NCBI GenBank assembly: GCA_016719295.1 | Contig: JADKAF010000001.1 | Location: forward strand, 4,960,001-5,024,000 | From: Planctomycetota bacterium | GTDB lineage: Bacteria; Planctomycetota; UBA1135; JADKAF01 | Reading direction: 5' to 3' | Length of the DNA stretch: 64,000 bases | Shown here: one piece after another, positions 8,222 through 15,712 of the stretch | Layout: each line of letters begins with the position of its first letter | How positions within the stretch are numbered: the stretch's first letter is position 1 | Position numbers and translations under genes: made by a program | Notes under the pieces: model-generated | Databases searched by the model: none | What the model was told of the DNA's origin: nothing | What the model saw: only the letters and a program-made list of their open reading frames with translations

Positions 8222-10921
8222 ATGTCGCGCCCCGACCGCCGTATCCGCTTCGCACTGCTGCTCTACGGAGTCACGGCGCTCTGCCGCGTGTTGGTGACGC
8301 TGGTCGAGGTCTTCCAGCGCACGAAGGCGGTACAGCCGGCCGAATTTGCGGCGGGGGAGCTGCTCTTTGCGAGCGAGCCCGCGCTGCGAGTTGCCTTGCT
8401 CGTGATCGCCAGCGCGAACGCGGTGCTGCTGCTCTGGTGTCGACGGCCAGCCACGGCGTTGGCCCAAGGCGCCGCGATCCTGGATCCGCTGGGAACCTTG
8501 CTCGCGGGGGTCCTGCTCTTCTCGGCCTTTCTGCGCAGCGAAGAGCGCCAGCTGCGGGAGCCCGCGGCAGGAGCTGCGTGGAGCACGACTCTCGCGCTCC
8601 TGGCTCGGCTCACGCCGCGGGCCGTGCTCGGGCGATTGCCCGGGCTCGCGCTCTGGGCCGTGTGCGGCCTCGTGCTCTTCGGCGCCGCCGAGGCGTGGCT
8701 CTCGACCGGCCGGCACGTCGGCCGCCTCTTCGCCGCGGAGGATTTCGCCGCCTTCCTCGCGCTCGGCGCGGCGGGCAGCGTGATCTCCGGCGCGCGCTGG
8801 GCGCTCGAGATCGCCTGCCTCGTGCTCGCGATCGGCGCCTTCGCGCGCCCGAGCGAGCGGAGCTGGGTGCGGCTCGCCTGGGCCGGCGCAGCTGTGGGGC
8901 TCACGCCGGCGGCTTGGCTCACGGGCTTCGAGCTGCCCGCGGTGCTGCTGCTTCTCGCCCTCTTCGATCGCTGGTGCGCTCGCGACGCGAGCGATCTGCG
9001 GCGCGCGTTCGCGCCGAGCGTCGTGCTCGCGCTCTACGTCGGCGTGCGCTTGCAAGGCTATCTCTTCGGCGTGCTGATCGACGAGATCGCGGCTCTTGGG
9101 CTGGTGCCCGCGACCTACGCGACGCTCGGGCCCTTGGCCGTGCTCGTCGCGGTGTGGACGCACGCCGGAACCGGAGCGCTCGTGCAGCGCCAGACGCCGC
9201 GGCGCACCCTCGAAGCGGCGGCTGCCGTGGCGCTCGCGTTCGCCTTCCCGCTGCTCGCCCTGCTCGTCCCCGCGCTCGGGCGGCGCACGCGCGCGGCGGC
9301 GCCGCTGCTGCGCCGCGCCGCGGTGCCGGTACTGCTCGGCATCCTCCTCGCGACCTGGGCGCTCGGCGAGCTGAACTATCCGATCCTGAACGACTTCTCG
9401 CAGGTCGCGCAGCCGGTGTGGGCCGCGCTGCTCGGCGTCGCCGCTGCCGCGCTCTTCCTCGTGCTGCAGACGGCGCTGCTGCAGCGCCCGCCGCTCGGCG
9501 GACGAGCCGCGTGGCTCGCGCTCGGCGCGCTGCTGCTGGCGTCGATCGGAACCTGGAGCGCGCTCGCCTCTAGGCAAGGGCCGCGCCTCGTCGCCGCGCA
9601 GCACGCGAAGATCCTGCAGCAGATGCTGCACGGCGTGCGCTTCCTGAAGGAACCCGCGCTCGTCCCGCTCGAGGGTGCTCCGCGCGCGGAGCTCGCGAGC
9701 GACGGCATCGTCGCGGCCGAGTCCTATCCGCGGCTTCCGCAGCACGAGCGCTTCGCGGAGCGGCGTCCGCCGATCTTCTTCCTGCTCTGGGATGCCGCGC
9801 GCGCGGATCACCTGAGCGCGTGCGGCTACGCGCGGCGCACGACACCCGTGCTCGAGCGCCTGGCCAGCGAAGCGATCGTCTTCGAGCGCGCGTACGCGAA
9901 CGCGACGGCGACGACCGTCTCGGTGCGCCACCTCTTCGGCGGGCGCTATGCGACGCGCTACATGCTCGCGTCCGAGCACGCGCCGTTCTTCCCCGGCGCG
10001 CTCGTCGCTCGCGGCTACGATCGCCTCTGGATCAACGTTCACGGCAGCGACTACAACGGCGTCAGCGCGGAGGCCTTCCTGCGCTGCCAGCCCGAGGAGG
10101 CGCGGGTGCGCGCGGCAGCGCGCTTCTTCCCCGAGTACGAGGAGCAAGAGAAGACCCATCGCGCGATCGCGTTGCTCGATGCCGAGCTCGAGCAGCGGAA
10201 GGACCGCGCGCATCCCGCCGACGGCCTCTTCTTCTATCTGCACTGCGCCGCGATGCACTTCCCCTGGCGCCGCTGGGAGGACAGCGAGGACTACGGCAGC
10301 GCGCCCGAGGACCTCTACGACGAGTGCATCGCGCATGCCGATCGCGCGCTCGGCGTCTTGCTCGACGCATTGCGCGAGCGCGGGCTCTACGACGACGCGA
10401 TCCTCGTGCTCACCGCCGACCACGGCACGGGGCTCGGCGAGCACGGCAAGTACGGAGGCTTCCTGCCCTACGAGGAGCAGATCCGCGTGCCGCTGGTGAT
10501 GAAGCTCCCCGGCTTCGCCGCGCGGCGCGTCGCAGCTCCCGTCGCATCGCTGGACGTCGCGCCTACGCTGGTCTCGCTCTTCGCTCCGGGCGAGGCGAGC
10601 CGCTACGAAGGTTGGAGCCTGCTCTCGCTCGCCGCGGGTGCGTCGCAGCGGCTGCCGCGCCGCTACCTCTTCTCCTTCTGCGCGTTCGAGGACGCGCTGG
10701 CCCTGATCGACTTGGAGCAGGACTGGAAGCTGCACCTTCACAACCAGGGGCGCTACTTCCACCTCTACGACCTGCGCGCCGATCCCGGCGAGACGCGCAG
10801 CCTCGCTGATCGCGAGAGCGAACGCGCGGAGCAGCTCTTCTCCATCGCCGAGCGCTTCCTGCGCGCCGGCGTCGGGAGCTACGCGAACCCCTATCACTAC
10901 CGCGAGCTCACACCGCGCTGA
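8222..10921 (+). CDS. Multipass membrane protein with C-terminal sulfatase-fold domain
   Basis: The first ~470 residues of this 899-residue protein are mostly hydrophobic helices. From about residue 515 an alkaline-phosphatase-superfamily domain begins: FFLLWDAARADHLSACGY with metal-ligand Asp524, then TTPVLERLASE, and TADHGTGLGEHG with Asp733 and His734. This resembles membrane sulfatases and LtaS/EptA-type phosphotransferases. The sulfatase signature CxPxR is absent; the equivalent region reads TATTVSVRHLF (Thr564, Thr565, Ser567). A formylglycine sulfatase is therefore unlikely and a Thr/Ser nucleophile as in phosphotransferases is possible. The active domain should face the periplasm. The ATG at 8222 is the first start after the repeat and has no obvious Shine-Dalgarno sequence. 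Substrate unknown. Confidence 0.75.
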   Translation: MSRPDRRIRFALLLYGVTALCRVLVTLVEVFQRTKAVQPAEFAAGELLFASEPALRVALLVIASANAVLLLWCRRPATALAQGAAILDPLGTLLAGVLLFSAFLRSEERQLREPAAGAAWSTTLALLARLTPRAVLGRLPGLALWAVCGLVLFGAAEAWLSTGRHVGRLFAAEDFAAFLALGAAGSVISGARWALEIACLVLAIGAFARPSERSWVRLAWAGAAVGLTPAAWLTGFELPAVLLLLALFDRWCARDASDLRRAFAPSVVLALYVGVRLQGYLFGVLIDEIAALGLVPATYATLGPLAVLVAVWTHAGTGALVQRQTPRRTLEAAAAVALAFAFPLLALLVPALGRRTRAAAPLLRRAAVPVLLGILLATWALGELNYPILNDFSQVAQPVWAALLGVAAAALFLVLQTALLQRPPLGGRAAWLALGALLLASIGTWSALASRQGPRLVAAQHAKILQQMLHGVRFLKEPALVPLEGAPRAELASDGIVAAESYPRLPQHERFAERRPPIFFLLWDAARADHLSACGYARRTTPVLERLASEAIVFERAYANATATTVSVRHLFGGRYATRYMLASEHAPFFPGALVARGYDRLWINVHGSDYNGVSAEAFLRCQPEEARVRAAARFFPEYEEQEKTHRAIALLDAELEQRKDRAHPADGLFFYLHCAAMHFPWRRWEDSEDYGSAPEDLYDECIAHADRALGVLLDALRERGLYDDAILVLTADHGTGLGEHGKYGGFLPYEEQIRVPLVMKLPGFAARRVAAPVASLDVAPTLVSLFAPGEASRYEGWSLLSLAAGASQRLPRRYLFSFCAFEDALALIDLEQDWKLHLHNQGRYFHLYDLRADPGETRSLADRESERAEQLFSIAERFLRAGVGSYANPYHYRELTPR

Positions 10922-11004
10922 CGCGCGTGCGAACGCGCCATCGAAGCGACGCTGTCTTTCCGGTAGGATGCCGCGCCCGCTCTCCCCGGACTCGGTGCTC
11001 GGCG

Positions 11005-12423
11005 ATGGAGATCCAGACCTTCTACTTGGGCTGCCTGAGCCACGCGTCCTACCTCGTCCACGACGCGGCGAGCCGGATCTCCGCGGTGATCGATCCGCAG
11101 CGCGACGTGGAGCAGTACCTCGCGGCCTGCAAGGAGCGCGGCACGCGTCTCGCGCACGTCTTCCTCACGCACTTCCACGCCGATTTCGTCTCGGGGCATC
11201 TCGAGCTGCGGCAGCGCGGGGCGACGATTCACATGGGCGCGCGAGCGCGAGCGGAGTTCCCCTTCCACGCGCTGGCCGATGGCGCGCGCGTGGAGCTCGG
11301 ATCGACGAGCATCCAGGCGCTCGCGACGCCGGGGCACACGCCAGAGAGCAGCTGCTACGCGGTCTTCGATCTCGCGAAGGACGCGAGCGCACCGGTCGCG
11401 GTTTTCACCGGGGACACGCTCTTCCTCGGCGATGTCGGGCGCCCCGATCTGCTCGTCGCCGCGGGGATGAGCGCGGAGGAGCTGGCCGGCGCGCTCTACG
11501 ACTCTCTGCATGGGAAGCTGCTCGCGTTGCCGGATGCGACGCTGGTCTATCCAGCTCACGGCGCCGGCTCGATGTGCGGCAAGAACCTCTCGAACGAGCG
11601 CGTCTCCACGATCGGCCAGCAACGGCAGACCAACGTCGCGCTCCAGGCGCGCTCGCGCGAGGAGTTCGTGCGCATGCTGGTCGCCGACCAGCCGCGCGCG
11701 CCGCGCTACTTCGGCTTCGACGCCAAGCTGAACCGCAAGGAGCGCCCGACGCTGGAGCAGAGCCTGGAGAAGGCGCTGCGCGAGCTCGACCTCGAGGACT
11801 TCCTCGCGGCTCAGCGCGCCGGCGCGATCGCGATCGACACACGCGACGCCGAGGCCTACGCGCGCGGCCACCTTCTCGAAAGCGTGAACCTCGGCCTCGG
11901 CGGCAGCTACGCGACCTGGGCCGGCACGCTGATCCCGCCGGAAGCGGAGCTGCTGCTCCTCACCGAGCGCGGCGAGGAGCGCGAGTCCGCGCTGCGCCTC
12001 GGACGCATCGGCTACGATCGCGTACGCGGCGTCCTGCGCGGTGGCTTCGCTTCGCTCGCCGCGCGTGGCGAGCTGGTGCGCGCGAGCGGTCGCATCGATC
12101 CCGCGCCGCTCCGTGCGGAGCTCGCCGGCGCTCAGCCTCCCGTCTTCCTCGACGTCCGCACCGCGCGCGAGCTCGCCGAGGAGCCCATCGCCGGAGCGCT
12201 CGGGATCCCTCTCGACGAGCTCGAGGCGCGCCTCGCCGAGGTGCCGCGCAACGAGTCTCTCGTGGTGACTTGCCGCGGCGGCTATCGCTCGTCGATCGCG
12301 ATCGGGATCCTCGAGCGCCACGGTTTCCTGAAGACGCGCGATCTGCGCGGTGGCTATCTCGCCTGGAAGGGGGCCGTTGGCTCCTCGAGCAGCGCGAGCT
12401 GCAGCGTACCTACGAAGAGCTGA
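11005..12423 (+). CDS. MBL-fold hydrolase with two rhodanese domains (persulfide dioxygenase-like)
   Basis: Residues 1-~240 form a metallo-beta-lactamase domain of the ETHE1/glyoxalase-II type: THFHADFVSGH (His56, His58, Asp60, His65), TPGHTPESSCY, FTGDTLFLGDVGRPD and VYPAHGAGSMCG. Two rhodanese domains follow. The first (IAIDTRDAEAYARGH, ~residue 273) lacks a catalytic cysteine, its loop reading LTERGEERE. The second (VFLDVRTARELAE) has Cys423 in TCRGGYRSS. Such fusions are linked to persulfide oxidation and sulfane-sulfur transfer, so detoxification of sulfide-derived persulfides is a reasonable inference. The start is the ATG at 11005 (MEIQTFYLGCLSHASYLV); upstream codons of the open frame are not protein-like. 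The next gene starts 11 nt after its stop, so the two may be cotranscribed. Confidence 0.85.
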   Translation: MEIQTFYLGCLSHASYLVHDAASRISAVIDPQRDVEQYLAACKERGTRLAHVFLTHFHADFVSGHLELRQRGATIHMGARARAEFPFHALADGARVELGSTSIQALATPGHTPESSCYAVFDLAKDASAPVAVFTGDTLFLGDVGRPDLLVAAGMSAEELAGALYDSLHGKLLALPDATLVYPAHGAGSMCGKNLSNERVSTIGQQRQTNVALQARSREEFVRMLVADQPRAPRYFGFDAKLNRKERPTLEQSLEKALRELDLEDFLAAQRAGAIAIDTRDAEAYARGHLLESVNLGLGGSYATWAGTLIPPEAELLLLTERGEERESALRLGRIGYDRVRGVLRGGFASLAARGELVRASGRIDPAPLRAELAGAQPPVFLDVRTARELAEEPIAGALGIPLDELEARLAEVPRNESLVVTCRGGYRSSIAIGILERHGFLKTRDLRGGYLAWKGAVGSSSSASCSVPTKS

Positions 12424-12434
12424 GCTTCTCCCGC

Positions 12435-13448
12435 ATGACGCGCATCGAGATCGAGCAGATCGCTCCGCGGATCGCCGCGGCGCGCGAACGCCGCGCCCCC
12501 TTGGCGGAGCGCCTCGCGCGCGAAGGCACCAACACCTGGCGCGTCTTCCACGGCGCCGCCGAAGGCTGGCCGGGGACGAGCGTCGATCGCTATGGCGACG
12601 TGCTGCTGGTGCAGACCTGGCGTCATCCGCTGGAGGAGCCCGAGCTCGCGGCGCTGATCGCGGCCCTGGAGCCCGAGCGCACGCTCGCGCCGCACTGGGC
12701 GTGGAATCACCGCGGCTCGAAGGATCACCCGGGCGCGCTCTCCGATCCCGAGCTCGCGACGAAGGAGCTCGAGGTCCTGGAAGGCGGGCTGCGCTACCGC
12801 TTCCGCGCGCGCCATCGCGGCAACGATCCCTGGCTCTACCTCGACATGCGCTCGGGGCGTCGACGCGTACGCGAGCTCGCCGCGGGGAAGAGCGTGCTCA
12901 ACCTCTTCTCCTACACGGGATCGCTCGGCGTCGCCGCCGCGGCGGCCGGCGCCAAGGAGCTCTGGCAGGTCGACTTCTCGGCCTCGGCCTTGGGCCTCTG
13001 CGGCTCGAACCACGAGCTCAACCCTTCCGAGACCGACGTGGTGCTCCTGGAGAGCGACTGCCTGGCGGCGCTGCGTCAGCTCGCGGGTCAGCGCGTGCAG
13101 CGTGCGCGCATGCGCCGCGGGTTCCCCGTCGTCGAACGGCGGCTCTTCGATCTCGTGCTGCTGGATCCGCCGCGCTATGCGAAGGGGCCCGTGGGCACCG
13201 TCGATGTCGTGAACGACTATCCCTCGCTCGCCAAGCCCGCGTTGCTCGCGCTCGAGGACGGTGGCGCGTTGCTCGCGACGAACCATGTCGCCGAGGTCTC
13301 GCGCGAGGAGTTCGCGCGGATGCTCACGCGTACCGCGGAGAAGGCCGGACGACCGTGGTCTTCGGTGGAGATCTTCGGGCCCGAGGACGATTTTCCTTCG
13401 TTCGATGGCCAGCCGCCCCTGAAGATCGCACTCTGTCGACTCCCCTGA
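12435..13448 (+). CDS. RlmI/RlmK-like SAM-dependent rRNA methyltransferase
   Basis: The 337-residue protein resembles the PUA-less RlmI/RlmK-type large-ribosomal-RNA methyltransferases. Visible are the substrate-side region (GTNTWRVFHGAAEGWPGTSV, VDRYGDVLLVQ), motif I NLFSYTGSL (residues 156-164), motif II QVDFSASAL and catalytic-loop motif IV LLDPPRYAKG (Asp244). The target base cannot be assigned. The ATG at 12435 follows the MBL-rhodanese stop by 11 nt. A longer open frame runs back through the upstream gene in another frame but is a shadow. Confidence 0.8.
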   Translation: MTRIEIEQIAPRIAAARERRAPLAERLAREGTNTWRVFHGAAEGWPGTSVDRYGDVLLVQTWRHPLEEPELAALIAALEPERTLAPHWAWNHRGSKDHPGALSDPELATKELEVLEGGLRYRFRARHRGNDPWLYLDMRSGRRRVRELAAGKSVLNLFSYTGSLGVAAAAAGAKELWQVDFSASALGLCGSNHELNPSETDVVLLESDCLAALRQLAGQRVQRARMRRGFPVVERRLFDLVLLDPPRYAKGPVGTVDVVNDYPSLAKPALLALEDGGALLATNHVAEVSREEFARMLTRTAEKAGRPWSSVEIFGPEDDFPSFDGQPPLKIALCRLP

Positions 13449-13496
13449 TCGCGGCTGCGCGGCCGCAGGCTACTAGCTAGGCACGAGCTTCGATCC

Positions 13497-14069
13497 ATGG
13501 CGAAATTCGTTCGGCCCTACACCGAGTCCGAGATCGGCAAGATCCTGAAGGACAGCGAAGAGCACGGCGTGGGGGACGGCATCGGCCAGGGGCACGCCGA
13601 AGGCCTGCACGAGCTCGTCGCGGTCGGCCGCGATCGCCAAGCCACTTCACGCGAGGGCTTGGCCCAGCGCCTGCTCGACGAGCGCAAGGCCGTGACGGGC
13701 GCCTTCGACGGCTGCCAAGTGAAGGCGGTGACCTTCGCCATCAACACCAACGCCGGGCAGCACGCGCTGCAGTACCTGAACGGCAACAGCGTTTGGTACG
13801 TGTTCGCGTTCCTCGACGTCTCGAGCCAGATGTTCAAGATGGTCGAGGCGACGGCCAATGCGCCGAAGAAGAAGGAGCAGGGGCCGCTCTCCGAACCCAA
13901 GCTCGCCAACACGACCGCGAAGTGCGTCGCGATGAAGCTCATGAGGTCGGGCGAGGCGCTGCACATCCGCACGGCCTATCCGATGTCGAGCCCCCCTCCT
14001 GGCGGCCAGAGCAAGTGCCAGATCTACTACGCGGGCGGCACTTCGCTCGATCAAGAGCTGCCGGCCTGA
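13497..14069 (+). CDS. Hypothetical protein of 190 residues, possibly nuclease-like
   Basis: I do not recognise a family with certainty. The protein has no signal peptide or membrane segment. Features are a glycine/histidine-rich stretch (GVGDGIGQGHAEGLHEL, ~23-39), an R.A.TSREGLAQRLLDE helix, TGAF and a final strand ALHIRTAYPM followed by a Pro/Gly loop. The combination of an early His, an Arg/Thr-rich helix and a late [IV]xTAYP strand recalls bacterial RNase-A-like or barnase-like toxin domains, but this is only a pattern impression. No immunity gene is evident next to it. The hairpin at 14068-14102 begins on the stop codon and probably terminates transcription. The start is the ATG at 13497. 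Confidence 0.6.
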   Translation: MAKFVRPYTESEIGKILKDSEEHGVGDGIGQGHAEGLHELVAVGRDRQATSREGLAQRLLDERKAVTGAFDGCQVKAVTFAINTNAGQHALQYLNGNSVWYVFAFLDVSSQMFKMVEATANAPKKKEQGPLSEPKLANTTAKCVAMKLMRSGEALHIRTAYPMSSPPPGGQSKCQIYYAGGTSLDQELPA

Positions 14070-14102
14070 GAGGCTGAGCAAGAATCGATGCTACAGCCTC
14101 TC
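14068..14102 (+). terminator. Hairpin after the 190-residue hypothetical gene
   Basis: GAGAGGCTG (14068-14076) pairs perfectly with CAGCCTCTC (14094-14102) across a 17-nt loop. The left arm starts inside the stop codon. There is no T-tract, so factor-independent termination is not assured. Confidence 0.5.
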
Positions 14103-14111
14103 GGATGCCTG

Positions 14112-14175
14112 CTGGCGCAGCGCCTGACGGCGCTGTTGCTCGCCTGGCGCAGCGCCTGACGGCGCTGTCGCTCGC
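14112..14175. repeat. Two 32-bp tandem repeats, each with a 7-bp hairpin
   Basis: The unit at 14112-14143 is repeated at 14144-14175 with one difference in 32 bases. Each copy contains CAGCGCC-TGAC-GGCGCTG, a perfect 7-bp stem with a four-base loop. It is not a CRISPR array: there are only two adjoining copies and no spacers. Confidence 0.7.
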
Positions 14176-14183
14176 GCTCGTTC

Positions 14184-14202
14184 GTGAGCAATCCTTGCTC
14201 AC
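14184..14202. repeat. Hairpin GTGAGCAA-TCC-TTGCTCAC
   Basis: A perfect 8-bp inverted repeat with a three-base loop. It is the last of four hairpins between 14068 and 14202. From here to the next gene (14354) I see no coding sequence; a ribosome-binding site AGGAGG lies at 14344-14349. Confidence 0.5.
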
Positions 14203-14353
14203 TCTCTGAGACGCGCTCGCGGTCGCCGGAGAAGCGAGCGAGAAGATCCGGCGAAGAAGCGCTTCGCGCCGGGGCGCGGCATCGACGCCGCTCGTGCGTT
14301 CCCCTAGGTAGTCCCCTTTCGCCGCCGCGAGCAACGCACGGCGAGGAGGACAT

Positions 14354-14743
14354 GTGTTCGTCTGGGGTCCGCTCGCGTTCGAGAACACCTGCGCCGAAGC
14401 GTGGGTCGAAGGCCTCGACGAGCGGCGCCTGCATGCTCAGCTCCGCGCCGCGCTCCATCCCGCGGAGCTCGATCGGCCGCTCCGGATCGAGGAATGCGTG
14501 GCGCTCCTCTGCGCCGGTGAGATCCTGGCCGCGTGCGGAGGCCAGCCCGCCGAGCCGCTGCCGGATCGCGTGCGGCAGCTCCTCATCCTCGCGCCGCGGC
14601 CTGTGCCCGCCGAGCTCGAGCAAGCGCGTGCGAGCGTCGCTCGTGTGCGAGCGGAATCGTCCCTGCGCGCGGTGTTCGAAGCGCGGGGCGATGTCTCGGC
14701 GTGGCTGCTGGCGCTCGGAGCGCTCGAGCAGCGTCTGGCCTGA
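14354..14743 (+). CDS. DUF4259-like protein
   Basis: The 129-residue protein begins VWGPLAFENTCAEAWVEGL, matching the start of DUF4259 proteins (W..gsFenD.A.dwv..L). It continues with alternating short helices (ALCAGEILAACGG, PEPLPDRV..). The family has no known activity. The start is GTG at 14354, chosen because AGGAGG lies 4 nt upstream; the ATG two bases earlier is out of frame. It is convergent with the pseudouridine synthase gene, with 17 nt between stops. Confidence 0.7.
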   Translation: MFVWGPLAFENTCAEAWVEGLDERRLHAQLRAALHPAELDRPLRIEECVALLCAGEILAACGGQPAEPLPDRVRQLLILAPRPVPAELEQARASVARVRAESSLRAVFEARGDVSAWLLALGALEQRLA

Positions 14744-14760
14744 GTCGAGCCGTGGCGTGC

Positions 14761-15708
14761 TCAGCGCGCCGCGAAGGGCGCGAAGCGCTCTGGCCAGCGC
14801 GCGGCGAAGCGCAGAGCTTCTCCGCTCAGCGGATGCGCGAAGGCGATCTCCGCGGCGTGGAGGAGCTGATGCTCCGCGCCGAAGGAAGCGACGACTTCGA
14901 AGGGGGCGCCGGCTTTCACCGCGTGAACCCATGCGAGGTAGCGCTCGTCGGGTACGCCGTAGAGCTTGTCGCCGACGACGGGGTGTCCGGCAGCTTCGAG
15001 GTGGACGCGAATCTGATGCGTGCGGCCCGTGTGCGGCGTGCAGAGGACGAGGCTGCGATCGTCGTGCCGCTCGAGCACCTCGAAGGTCGTTCGCGAGTCG
15101 CGCGCGTCGCGCGCGTCGCTGCTCGCCTCGCGGCGGATCGCGATCTCGCTCCGGGCGGAGAAGCCGATCGGTAGATCGACCTCGAAGCGCTCCTGAGCCG
15201 GAGCGCCGCGCACGATGGCGAGATAGCGCTTCTCCACGAGGCCGCCGGTGAACTGGCGCTCGAAGGAGCGCGCGGCCTCCGCGCTGCGCGCGACCACGAG
15301 GAGCCCGCTCGTCTCGCGGTCGAGGCGGTGCGCGAGGCGGAGCTCGACCTCGTGCTGCTCGCGCGCGGAGAGCTGGCGCTCGAGCTCCCGCAGGAAGGTG
15401 TTCTGCTGGAACGCGCCGTCGGCGTGGCAGACGAGGCCCGCGGGCTTCTCGACGACGAGGAAGCTGGCCTCCTCGTGCACGACGGGCAGCTCGCGCGGGA
15501 TCTCGGGCTCGGCCGCGGGCGGCTCGAACGAGACCAGCGTGCCTCGGGCGAGGAGCTGGCTCGGTCGCGCCGCGCGCCCATCGACGGTGACACGGCGCGT
15601 CTCGATGAACGCGCGCCATGCGGCCTCGTCGTGGTAGCGGAAGCGCTGCGCCAAGTACTCGAGCAGCGAGCGACCGGCGAAGGCGGGAGGGACGCGCGAG
15701 CTCAGCAC
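14761..15708 (-). CDS. RluA-family pseudouridine synthase
   Basis: The 315-residue enzyme isomerises uridine to pseudouridine in rRNA or tRNA. An S4-like N-terminal part is visible (LLEYLAQRF, RRVTVDGRAARPSQLLARGT), then VVEKPAGLVCHAD, the catalytic motif HRLDRETSGLLVVA with Asp130, RYLAIVRG and PHTGRTHQIRVHLEAAGHPVVGD, all characteristic of RluA/RluC/RluD. The exact target is not deducible. I chose the GTG at 15708, 4 nt after the stop of the upstream PQQ gene, because an ATG at 15792 would sit inside that gene and add a Ser/Arg-rich tail. The spacing suggests cotranscription with the PQQ protein. Confidence 0.85.
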   Translation of the reverse strand: MLSSRVPPAFAGRSLLEYLAQRFRYHDEAAWRAFIETRRVTVDGRAARPSQLLARGTLVSFEPPAAEPEIPRELPVVHEEASFLVVEKPAGLVCHADGAFQQNTFLRELERQLSAREQHEVELRLAHRLDRETSGLLVVARSAEAARSFERQFTGGLVEKRYLAIVRGAPAQERFEVDLPIGFSARSEIAIRREASSDARDARDSRTTFEVLERHDDRSLVLCTPHTGRTHQIRVHLEAAGHPVVGDKLYGVPDERYLAWVHAVKAGAPFEVVASFGAEHQLLHAAEIAFAHPLSGEALRFAARWPERFAPFAAR

Positions 15709-15712
15709 GAGC

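Noticed and set aside
8162..10897. A 911-codon open frame antisense to the sulfatase-like gene
   Set aside because: Arg/Glu/Ala-rich sequence without any domain, mirroring the real gene; a high-GC shadow.
14112..14175. Possible CRISPR repeats
   Set aside because: Only two directly adjacent 32-bp copies, no spacers, no cas genes.
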